Source: Symsagittifera roscoffensis | Lineage: Eukaryota; Xenacoelomorpha; Acoela; Convolutidae | Length of the DNA: 64,000 nt | Direction: 5' to 3' | Assembly: GCF_963678635.1 (NCBI RefSeq) | Contig: NC_087071.1 | Coordinates: 15,437,613-15,501,612 of the forward strand | In this document: positions 55,484 to 64,000 of the stretch, piece by piece | Layout: every line of letters starts with the position of its first letter | Numbering within the stretch: the first letter of the stretch is position 1 | Program-made: the position numbers and the translations under genes | Notes under the pieces: model-generated | What the model saw: only the letters and a program-made list of their open reading frames with translations | The model's database searches: none | What the model was told of the DNA's origin: nothing

Positions 55484-56414
55484 TGTGACATTCGACCAGA
55501 ATGGCCAAAATGCAACCTCTGCAGACTTTGAAATTTTAGCAGTGAACCTTCCGAGTTAATGATTTTGAAGGATTAACGACGTTATTCGGATGATTGGCAG
55601 AACGGTGAAGGTCAAGATATTCCCGTATTTTAAAATTTTAAATTTTCGAAGTGATGACGTAACATTTCTGAGAAATGCTGAAACGGCCATTTTAACAAGA
55701 AACGAGAGAAAAAACACAACAACATTAGTTGCGCTGACGAGAACAACTTTATCGAAATTGAGGAAATCGAAATTGAAGAAGACGACAACGAATTACAGAG
55801 AACGTTCCGAGTTGCAACTATTGTGCTGCTACAATAGTTGCAAGGCCGTTGCGAGCAACGGTGAAGGGTGGAAACCAGCCTTCCGTGTTATCGTGAAATC
55901 GAACTTAAGGAGCTTGTTTCACCGGATTCAAGAATTCGGAAGGGTCTCGGGACGGAAAACTTTTATTGACTCGTGTGAACTTTTAGCATCCTGTCATGTC
56001 CTGACTTGAATTTAATTGATATTTGGATTAGTTTTGACAAGGATGAGGTGCTAAGAGTTGGGGCAGAGGGTTGATCCGTCTTCGATGGAGATGATGATTT
56101 TTATCTACTGAACAAAAACAATAGTAATATAATAAGTAGTAGCCCTGTTTTTAGGAGTGACCTCGTGGTCTGGGGATACTGAGACCCAGCCATGAGCTCA
56201 CTATTTTTGCATGTAATTCAGGTAATTTGAGCGTTCTGGTCGAAGCCGGAGAACAGTAACGTTTTTGTCGACCCGATGTTAGAGAAGACCACCGAAAAGT
56301 ACTGGCTTGGTAGAGACGGTGAAAAACATGCAAAGCTCTGTTTAGAAGCTAGCCAGTCGTCTTAAGACTTAGTTTTGTTATCCGTCGATATGTATCTTCC
56401 GGGCGAATGTTACA
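55484..56414 (+). repeat. 3' LTR of inner element (931 bp)
   Basis: Pairs with 31986-32916 at a constant offset of 23498 with no length change. Hairpins at 55812-55861 and the 139-codon frame at 55590-56009 are kept. The LTR frame differs from its partner at only three residues (I/R, L/S and L/S). Confidence 0.95.
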
Positions 56415-58436
56415 TCCTCCTGTTTGGACCCGTTCAGTGCCGTCCCATCCAGAACGCTGATTTAACTCACTTGCACTACTGAGTGTAGATACGCTGCCAC
56501 AAGTGGATCCACGAAGACGTACGTCACAGCTGGCCCGTAGACACAGGTCACCACCTCTCCCAGTCCTCTGATCATCCTCAAGGGATCAGATCTCATCACC
56601 AAGCACAAGTCGGTTAGGGGAGGTATGCCTCCATTTGCCTACCACATCTCTTCTTCAGTATTCGGACTTCTTTCTTCGCCCGTCAAGTGCCGGTTCTTCA
56701 TCAAGAGATACTCCACCATTAGTGTCTTCAGTCCGGCAGCACAATTGTAGGAGTAGGTCTCCACACTCGAGTGGGCCTTCCTCACCAATAGGGTTTCCCC
56801 ATACTTCATCAGTCAATGAAACGCCCTCAGGTCCCCATGTGTCAAGTTCCAAGGTCAAGTAACCGTCGATCAGGAGCGTCTCCACACCTCTACTAAACAA
56901 GTATGCCGGACCCATGTTGAACAAGTATCTGGGATATACCAGGTACAAGACTATTAGGAGGTTGATAGGCATATTCAAGAGTTCCTGCACATACGCCTCG
57001 AAAATAGTATTCATGGATAAAATACTTCATCTATGTACTTCTTCTCCCAGCATGGACTCAAGAATCTCAAGATCTCGTATGACTTCCGGGTCTTCAGTTC
57101 GCCCTTTGCATGCTCCCTCCAGAGGCCTCCGGTAGTGGATTCATTGGCTGCCGTGACAAACATCCCCACAATTATCTCTCTCTTTTCTGCAATTTCCAGC
57201 TGTTCCTCCAGAATTTCCCATATTTGCTTCACCAGTGGTGGAGCGTTTTCTCTCGTTTTGTCCCTTAAATTCTCAAGTCTTGGGGTCTAGAACGGCCATC
57301 TTCCTCTTTCTTGCGTTAGACGATATCTCCTCGACTCCACTTGCTTCTCGGCTGCAGTCACATTCTTCCTCTCTTTGTTTGGCCCCCGGCCTGCTGGTGG
57401 AGCTTGTAATCGTCAGGTCCATACTCCGAAACCACAGGCTGGCTGTCAGATGAGCTATCACGGGATGGTCATCCCCTACCTCTGGGTTGAAATTCAATTG
57501 ACGGGCAAGATTCGACACTTCCAGACAAAGGACCTCATCCAACACGATCAAGATGTCTGCGATTTTTGCAAAAGCCCCTTAGAGCATGGGAAACATCCGC
57601 CCACGCTGCTGCCACATCCGACCTCAGAATCCTCAATTTATTGGTTCTAGCTCGCCGCGATTTGGGGCCGCCATTAGCATTCGCCATCCGTTGACCTCCG
57701 CAATTAGAATCAACATGGCTTACATGAACTGCAAAGCCGGTGCCATGCCTGCGTAGCTGGCGATGACGCGAACATCACCTTTGTTTTCGATCTAAATCGG
57801 GAAGCTGCCAACTCCTGCACCTCATTCATCGCTGCAAACAGCGTCTGGATTGTCTCCCAGATCTTGTTTGGCGTCGGCTCCCCACTTCTCAAGTGCTCAA
57901 GTATCCCGCAGCGTGTAGGCGATCATTCATCCCCGTAAATAACAATAGCTCTGGCTCACACGGTGTCTCCGGCTTTATTGCCACGATCCGTGTCAGTATC
58001 TGATTCAGCTCTGCACCCGGTAGTATGTACACCGAAGTTTCTGGCCAAAACACCTTCGGTGACGTCCCTTCGAAGTCCGATCCCGCCACATTGAGTGCTC
58101 TCGCTGCTCCAGGATCCGATCGATCATAAACTTCCAATGTCTTGGACAGCTGGGTGGTTCCACAGGATTCCGCAAGCTTTGAACCCGTGTACGCGGTGTC
58201 AGGAATCCCCATGTGTTTCGGCTCAAGAAGCTTTTCCACCGCCCTCAGCTGCGCGGAAATCGCCACTCTGATCCTGGCTATGCTGGTTCGGTGCTCGGGA
58301 GGCTTCACTATGAGGCCTGGACTCCCCAGGTCCTTGTGAGGCCTGTAGTTGATTGGTCTCATTATAGAATTCTTGGGAATCCCCGTCAAGTCAGCCGTCT
58401 CCAGTGTCTTGGCTCGAGAAAAATGCACCTCATGGG
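56415..58436 (-). pseudogene. Outer Gypsy ORF3 N-terminal part with SGNH-like domain
   Basis: Resumes outer ORF3 on the far side of the inner insert. Next to the boundary the minus strand reads RMIRGLGEVVTCVYGPAVTYVF against LALIRGVTEFVTVIYGPAVTFAF of inner ORF3, then GTALNGSKQ, whose next codons lie at 31985. At higher coordinates: MIVLDEVLCLEVSNLARQLNFN (57550) and the SGNH-like blocks LNVAGSDFEG (Ser at 58078-58080), YILPGAELNQIL and FTGMNDRLHAAG (GMND at 57922-57933). The open frame 57889-58428 passes without a break from sequence homologous to the inner ORF2 C-terminus (MRPINYRPHKD against MGPVNARPLQD) into this domain, so ORF2 and ORF3 are fused here. Frameshifts occur elsewhere. Confidence 0.85.
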
Positions 58437-60398
58437 CCTTCAGCCAATCCGCACAATAGTGATTGCTGAAGTCCTCGTGTGACAGATTCTTGAGCCCCAG
58501 GACCTACGTTAACTCTTGCCTACAGGCCAGATCCTCGAGATCCAGAACCTTCACTCGTTCAAAGTACCGGGTTCTGCTCGCTTCCCCCCGACCTTCTATC
58601 TTCTTGCTGTCCACCATCACTACTGACGACACTACCAAGCTCTGGGGGCGTAGAAGACCCCGCTTCGTCTCCATTCATGGGTGTCGATCTTAACTGTCTG
58701 CTTCTGCTGCATTTTGAGCTCCCTCTACAGTCGATCATTCCCCCCAAGCGATCAGCCACGGGCCTAGCTGAGAAGAAGGAAGATATCGGGGTTGGACCAA
58801 AGGTGAATTGACAAGTCTCCACCAGATCCGACTCAAGGAAGTTTACGTGCCTCCGAAGGACGCCGTTCAGCCAATCCGTGCCCCTGGGCCTATCGAAGTG
58901 GATGCCATCCGAGGACGAATTCTCCGGATGGGTATCTTCCACCATTCTTGCTACGTCCAGAACTCTCACGGGCAGCACACTTCTCTGTTGAAATTGCCTG
59001 ATAATCTCATTGATATATCGCACTCTTTCTTTCATCTCCCTCGCGTTGTTGGGGACGGTACAGATGGTGAACACTGCTGGGTCCAGATAAAATCTCAGCT
59101 CCTCAAGAATGCAATTCACTTTGCCCTGCAGCCTCATCATCTTTCTTGACTCGCCCATTGGACACGTCGTTGGTCCCCATCATCAGAGTGACCGTGTAAA
59201 ATTCCCCAACTCAAGCATCTCTTTGGACGCCAACATCTGGGATATTGCTGCGCCATAGAAACTTTAGACCCCCACATGCCAATGGGCCTGGATCCTCGTC
59301 AAGACCCGGACGGGACTGTCCCCGAGAATCGAATGCACTGTACATTCGGGTATTCTCAGTTGCACGAAGTATTCTGCCCAGGTGGCGTAGGCGTAATTGG
59401 AAGGCCTCCCTTCTCTCCCTTTGCGCTGCCATTCAATTCTCTCGTTTTTGTCGGTGACATGCGCCGTCAGTGTTCTTCTTGTAGCTCGAAATCACGACGC
59501 TCCTCACTGGATACTCTCTCCAGGTGAGTGGCTCCTCCTCACGCACTGCTTTCTCGAGAGCGCTCGCCTGCAATTTTTCATGCAACTCCCTGGGGCGTGA
59601 TGTCCCCGTTCCAGTCTGACTGCCACTGGCTGAACTGGTTGTCAGCCCTGGCAGCGCAATGTCCGATAATGACTCGACCTGCCTCTAGATTTCTCCTAGA
59701 AGGGACAGGCTCGGGTGGTGTACATGTTTTCGGGCCTTCGTTCATGTGCTCTTGTGCCAAGCGGCCCAGGTTGAAGCGGCCGCTCGATCTGGGCTTTTCA
59801 TCCACTTCCATCCTCGACTCTGGTCTCGATCTAGTCACCGCTGACTCAATCGTCGTCCTCTTCTTCTCCCTACCACTCGCAAATGCTTGCTGCCTTCTTT
59901 CTAGTCGTTCAATTTCTGTCTTTATCTGGTCACAATTCACCACACTTTCTTGTAGTCTCTGCTCTTGCTCCCTTTTTTGCCCTCAGCAGGTACCAGTCAA
60001 GAATCGCTTTGTCTCGGTCGAGACTCGCCTGGTCCCGCTCAAGTTTGGCTTGATCTCGATCAAGAACCGCTTGGTCCCAATCCAGATTGGCCTTGTCCCG
60101 TTCCCTCTGGGCCCTTTCTAGCTCCCTTTTCATGCCAATGAGATCTGGGTATGACTCTTCCGCTTGTTGTGACCGGAACATTGATAGTGGTCTGCTCCGG
60201 ATTCGAGATTCCATTCGAAGTGTAACCCACCATTAACACGGCTTCAGTCTCTGACTCCTGTGCCTCTTGCCTTCCCCTGCTTTTTCCTTGCGTCCCTTGC
60301 GCCTCTAGTTGCAGGACGGCATTGAGCATTATCGCGAGCCTCTCATCCACTTGCGTGTAGTCGAGGTCCCTCAACCGCTTTCAGAAAGCATCTGCCAT
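58437..60398 (-). pseudogene. Outer Gypsy ORF2 remnant with intact SGNH blocks
   Basis: Probable start ATG at 60396-60398 (reading MADAF then a TGA). Pieces align with inner ORF2: RLRDLDYTQVDERLAIMLNAVL at the N-terminus; a coiled coil with 7-residue repeats (59993-60110); and the SGNH blocks SILGDSPVRVL (Ser codon 59315-59317), FYGAAISQML, MMGTNDVS (59167-59178), FTICTVPNNARE and SSDGIHFD (58898-58909). The blocks lie in frames separated by small indels, so the gene is dead, but every catalytic residue is still readable. This argues the hydrolase was active in the ancestor of both elements. Confidence 0.8.
59993..60110 (-). repeat. 21-bp repeats coding a heptad coiled coil
   Basis: Five to six tandem 21-bp units coding RDQAxLD-type heptads (for example RDQAKLERDQASLD on the minus strand). 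Leu and Ala fall at heptad core positions. The inner ORF2 has a coiled coil at the same place without this tandem structure, so the repeat expanded in the outer lineage. Confidence 0.8.
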
Positions 60399-60992
60399 TG
60401 CTGTGTTTCTTTCTCTCAAGAGTTCTCACGACCAACCAACTCAACAAAAATCTTACCTAGTCAAACTCAAGAAATACCTTAACTAGTTAAACTCAAGAAA
60501 CACCTTTAACAGATTAACACTCAAGAATTATCTTTCTTTGGCACCACCATCGAATAGTCGTTTCGGTTTTCAAATTAATCTGAAAATAGAATTAAGTTTT
60601 AGACCAAGACATTTTCCGCTCGTTTCTAACCTAAACCTCCCCCTTAAAACCTTTTAAACATTATGCTTACAATTCCAGTAAAATGATTCAATTAAATTAT
60701 GCAGTTTTATCATATGTTTTAGCACCATCAAGCCTTCATGAGGTTCAATTGTCATGCCAATCACATTAAAACCCATCTGCCTGACTCCTGCTCCCTTTTA
60801 CCTGGCTCAAGTTCCTTGTGTCCCTTTTTGCCTAGCTCAAGACCCTTGTGTCCCCTAACTCAAGACCCTCACATCCATCCAAAGCTCAGGCGATACGCAA
60901 GTAGTACTTCTTGTGCGGCCAATCTGAAGGAGGTAGTGCGGCCATTCCCACAGCCCTGGTCTCTGCCTGAGCAGAAACTCCACGTTCTGGTA
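60399..60992. other. Outer spacer between pol/macro and ORF2
   Basis: No gene. Two short repeat sets: about 30-bp units with ACTCAAGAA (60450-60535, three copies), and CTCAAG...CCCTTGTGTCCC-type units (60805-60870, three copies). The inner element has a microsatellite at the equivalent place. Confidence 0.6.
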
Positions 60993-61232
60993 TTAGTTTT
61001 CGAAGTCGGCTTCCAGTCTAGTTTTGAAACTCTTGTCCGCTGTTATGCATATCGTGCTGGTCTTATCTGACAAAAGGAAGTCGCTGTATGTGATCAGGAT
61101 GTTTTCCGAAAACTCATTCGGAATCTCGAACCTAATCTCGAAATTTCTTGCAACGGTAGGCTCAGCTCCCTCCTGATACAGCTCCAGGCCGTTAGTTTCT
61201 CTCACTTCCCCGAGCTTCAACATCATTTAATT
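60993..61232 (-). pseudogene. Outer macro domain remnant
   Basis: Minus strand reads ENILITYSDFLLSDKTSTICITADKSFKTRLEADFEN, matching NIILTDSDFILTNRTCAVAITADMSF of the inner macro domain. After a stop it goes on YQNVEFLLRQRPG (inner: YKNVEFLWKQRPG) and is then lost by frameshift and deletion. It shows the fusion of macro domain to integrase predates the split of the two elements. Confidence 0.7.
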
Positions 61233-62160
61233 TTCGGTGTGGGTAAGTTCCCCGTCGATGGTACTTGGCCCAAGTTATCCGGTGGTATATCCAGTGGTCG
61301 GTCAGTGGCTGTCTAACCGAACAATGGGTTCTCTGTTCTTTTATGTTTCGTTGCAGATACGTCGACTTGCTGGATGCTTTGCGCCGCCTTCTCGTCAGCC
61401 TCAAGGTTATGCATCCATTCCAGTATCCTCAGGTTTGTTTTTTCCCTTTTTTTTCTATCTCGCTCTGTTCTAGGTCCATTTCTCTTTCTGGCATGGTGTG
61501 ATCTTCTTGCAAGGAGTGTTTACTGTCGTTTATGATCTGCCACTCCTCATTGGTGACCAGCTCACCCACGTTCACCAATTCTCCTCCTATCTCCTCAGGA
61601 TGTATCTTGTTGATCAAGAAGCCATCACCATACCCGTTGTATTTCATGCCTGTCATCTTACGCCCAATTTTTTGGTTTCTTCTCATCTGCGTAAGATCTT
61701 TTGTCTGAATCTACCTCTACTTTTCGGTGTCAGCCATGCTCACGTTCTCGTTGCCATCATTCTTCTCACTGGTGCCTTTCTCGTTTACCTCGCATGCTGG
61801 TTCTAACAGTAGATACTCAAGTCCTTCCATGTTCTCTGGTCTTCCGGTGATGGGACGTGAGGTTTCAGATTTTCGTATTGCGCCGCACGCCCTGTACTCA
61901 AGCAATAGAACCGACCCTGCTGGTCCACATCCGTTATCATAAACGGCCCTCTCCCTTTCTTCAGTAGCTTTTTTGTCCCTTTGGAGGTATGATATTCTGG
62001 AACACCCAGATGTATTGTCCCACAGTATACGGCCTCGCCTGAAGTATTTCTTCATCGTACTTTGTCCGCTGTCTCATCTGTGCCTGTGCTGTGTTACTTC
62101 TGCACAGTTCGTTCAATTCCTGCTGTCTCTTCACTGCTTCCTTCACATCTAATTGGTTCT
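61233..62160 (-). pseudogene. Outer integrase C-terminus and linker
   Basis: Frames on the minus strand match the inner tail: KRQQELNELCRSNTAQAQMRQR, YTVGQYIWVFQNIIPPKG and EPACEVNEKGTSEKNDGNE (inner: DPACEVNEKGTREKNDGNE). Frameshifted. About 300 bp including the third catalytic Glu block is deleted near 62155. Confidence 0.8.
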
Positions 62161-63100
62161 TTTATTAGGTCCCCTACAAAGGCCTTCTCATTGTCCGATT
62201 GGAATGTCATTGGACAATATTATCGTGATATACAGTGCGTTATCAAGTGATGACAAGTTTCTTCCGCCGAGGCCGTCTGACATGGTACCGCTTCTGCCAG
62301 TTTCGTAAAATGATCTATAATTACCAGTATCTGATTTTATCCCGAGTCGGTCATGCAGATCTTCTGATGGTCTATCTGCACGGCCTCGTTAAATTCCGAG
62401 CTCTCCACAGACTTAAGGGGGAATTTCATTTTCTTAGGGTCCTTCACCAGCAAGCATGACAGACATGCGTTCACCCATCTTTGACAAGCCTTCCTCAACC
62501 CTGGCCAATCAAACTTGTGTTTAGTCTTTGTTGTACCTTGTCTATCCCCTGATGTCTCATCTGATCGTGCGATCTGAACAACACTTCCTTTTGGTATAGC
62601 TGTGGTAGTATGATGAGTTTATGCTTGTGTAGTATTTTTTCTTGGTCTTTTCTCGTCATCGGCTGTGTGATAGAGTAAATCCCTTCTCTCTTTGTAGAAC
62701 TGGCTCAAGATCTTGTAACTATCCTCTTCCAGGTCTCCTTTCTCTCTCGTCCGAATCCATTTAGAGAAGTTGCTCGTCATTTTGTCATTCTTCTGGGCTC
62801 GTATCAGATCCGACATCCTGTATATCGCTTTGAATTGTTCCTTTAAGGCCATCAATTGACCGTTCGGTTCTCCGAGAACATGGGATGTCTTCTTTAAGCT
62901 TCACGCAAACTATCCTTCTCAAGACCTCCCTGTTGTCCTGTGGTTCTAGATTCGTCCGGATAATTGAATTGCAGGATAGCTCTCTGATTGGTTTTCCTGA
63001 TACTGCTATCTTTTCAAGCTCTTTCCTTGCATACGCGTCATGATGTTCCAAGTTGTACGTCGCTGACAAAGTGTCTGTTTGCAAATCCCTGCGGTGATAC
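62161..63100 (-). pseudogene. Outer integrase zinc finger and catalytic core
   Basis: Contains the HHCC region (RSHDQMRHQGIDKVQQRL near 62570; ACLSC near 62460), the core with MTDSG (62350), and QSDNEKAFVGDLIKE near 62180-62210, where the second catalytic Asp is present. The linker MSDLIRAQKNDKMTSNFSKW matches the inner LSDLLRAQRNDRMTSNLKRW. Several frameshifts. Confidence 0.8.
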
Positions 63101-64000
63101 TTCAATTTTTCATTGCTAACATTGTGCAAAGACGGTCTTGCTCGCCATCATTCTCCTCCCAATCATGATCCCATTCTTCCAACTCCCCGGACCAATTCTC
63201 TTCCTCACCATCTCTCTCTGGTTTCGGCCACTCCCCAGACTCTTGATCTAGTCCAAGGTGTTCAGCTTCCTCCTTGAACGACACTCTCTTCCTTCGTATC
63301 GTTGTCCGATAGATTAATTCTTCCGGGATTTTCTCGACTAGTGTTTGCACAACCTCCTTGTTCTCTGACTCCCTGTTTTTCATCGAGTCCTCGCCATGTG
63401 TTACTTCCTCTCTTTTCAATATGTTGACTTCCGTTCTGTCTTTTACACTTTCGGAGACCACAGTTTTGTCGTCTGCTAGTTTCTCGAGTAGTCTCTTAAT
63501 TTTTCTCCTACAGTAACTTTTCCTGTTTCCATTTCCTCGAGGTTGTAGCCTTTTACCTTCAGCGTTTCCGTCACTATCTTCGACTTGAGCAATATTTCAT
63601 CGGCATCCTTGAATTGCTTTTGAGAAATTCTTTTGCTTTATTTTCAGTTGGTAATTCGGGATGTTACTCGATCGGTTTTCCGACTTATCGAGCCATTTCG
63701 TGAGCAGTAGACTGTCATATGTTTCCCTGTCCATAAAAGAAAAACCATCTTTGATATCCGGTCTATCAGCCTCACTTTGCTCCTGTATCTCGTGGATTTC
63801 CGTCATCTTGCTCAAGTTGTCGGAATTTTTATGCTTGTTCCTCGTTCTGTGTTCAATAATAATTTTTTAACCATCCAACTGCACTATCCATTTCCCGATG
63901 TAACTCTGGTCCATTGAGTACGTTTTCAACCAATTGAGTGCTCTGTTGTTCACCCGTAACTTGAATGGTTCGCTACCCAGGTATGTCCTGCATTTTTCCA
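63101..64000 (-). pseudogene. Outer pol: RNase H end and linker, cut by window edge
   Basis: At 63880-64000 the minus strand reads the RNase H end (FKLRVNNRALNWLKTYSMDQSYIG-like, against FKLRVDNRALSWLKIYSMDQSYIG in the inner). At 63597-63815 it reads IKDGFSFMDRETYDSL against IKEGFSFLDKETYEAL. The acidic linker has WSGELEEW, matching the LSGE repeats, encoded by the reverse of CTCCCCGGAC. RT, gag and the 5' LTR lie outside. Confidence 0.8.

Larger units (their letters stand above)
31986..56414 (+). mobile_element. Giant Ty3/Gypsy-type LTR retrotransposon (inner element), 24.4 kb
   Basis: Bounded by two 931-bp direct repeats starting TGTGACATTCG and ending CGAATGTTACA, an 11-bp terminal inverted repeat with one mismatch. 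Internal order: 3-kb leader, small ORF, gag, protease, RT-RNase H, integrase plus macro domain, ORF2 (SGNH), ORF3 (2093 aa), 3' UTR. The order protease-RT-RNase H-integrase is that of Ty3/Gypsy. It sits inside ORF3 of a related minus-strand element: the host frame reads through when the insert is ignored. Target duplication is TCC (3 bp) outside TG...CA, or TCCT if the first T of the LTR is shared. Most Gypsy elements are 5-10 kb, so this is very large. Pol carries two frameshifts and two stops; ORF2 and ORF3 are open. Confidence 0.95.

Noticed and set aside
1-64000. Prokaryotic or phage origin
   Set aside because: BEL/Pao and Gypsy elements with LTRs, CCHC gag and degenerate copies are eukaryotic; no bacterial gene or operon is present.
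1-64000. tRNA, rRNA or other structured RNA genes
   Set aside because: No cloverleaf or rRNA-like stretch was recognised by eye; a tRNAscan or Infernal run would be decisive.

Overview
This is eukaryotic, almost certainly invertebrate-animal, repeat-rich DNA. I see no cellular single-copy gene, tRNA, rRNA, operon or ribosome-binding site. Everything I can recognise belongs to selfish elements: a BEL/Pao LTR retrotransposon, a Polinton/Maverick-type protein-primed DNA polymerase, and two related giant Ty3/Gypsy-type LTR retrotransposons. These families occur together in nematodes, flatworms, arthropods and cnidarians; I cannot name the species.

Layout. (1) 1-12402: a tandem array of BEL/Pao gag fragments. 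Long (~1278 bp) and short (940 bp) units alternate, partly in a 2219-bp higher-order repeat. (2) 12403-15062: the degenerate rest of that Pao element (zinc knuckle, protease, RT, RNase H). (3) 14230-21083 and 21092-27944: a recent direct duplication of 6.85 kb, with 8 bp of filler between the copies. Each copy holds the Pao RNase H remnant, a minus-strand DNA polymerase B remnant, the 3' LTR of an older Gypsy element, and the end of that element's last ORF. (4) 27945-31985 and 56415-64000: the two halves of the older Gypsy element ('outer', minus strand), full of frameshifts. (5) 31986-56414: a 24.4-kb Gypsy-type element ('inner', plus strand) that split the outer one. It has identical-length 931-bp LTRs that differ at about a dozen sites.

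The inner element is the notable object. From 5' to 3' it has: a 931-bp LTR; a 3-kb leader with 16 copies of an 11-bp motif (core CGGAGGGGT); a small ORF; gag (coiled coil, capsid, two CCHC knuckles); protease; RT-RNase H; integrase; and, fused behind the integrase, a macro domain of the TARG1/OARD1 type. Two further genes follow. ORF2 (847 aa) carries an SGNH (GDSL) hydrolase domain with all catalytic residues. ORF3 (2093 aa) is an uninterrupted protein whose N-terminus looks like a second, divergent SGNH domain and whose remainder I do not recognise. The diverged outer copy keeps the same order and the same SGNH residues. In it ORF2 and ORF3 read through in one frame, so the pair was probably one polyprotein of nearly 3000 residues.

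History inferred from nesting: Pao and Polinton debris, then insertion of the outer Gypsy element into the polymerase B gene, then duplication of the 6.85-kb block and insertion of the inner element into outer ORF3. The order of the last two events is not resolved, but both look recent.
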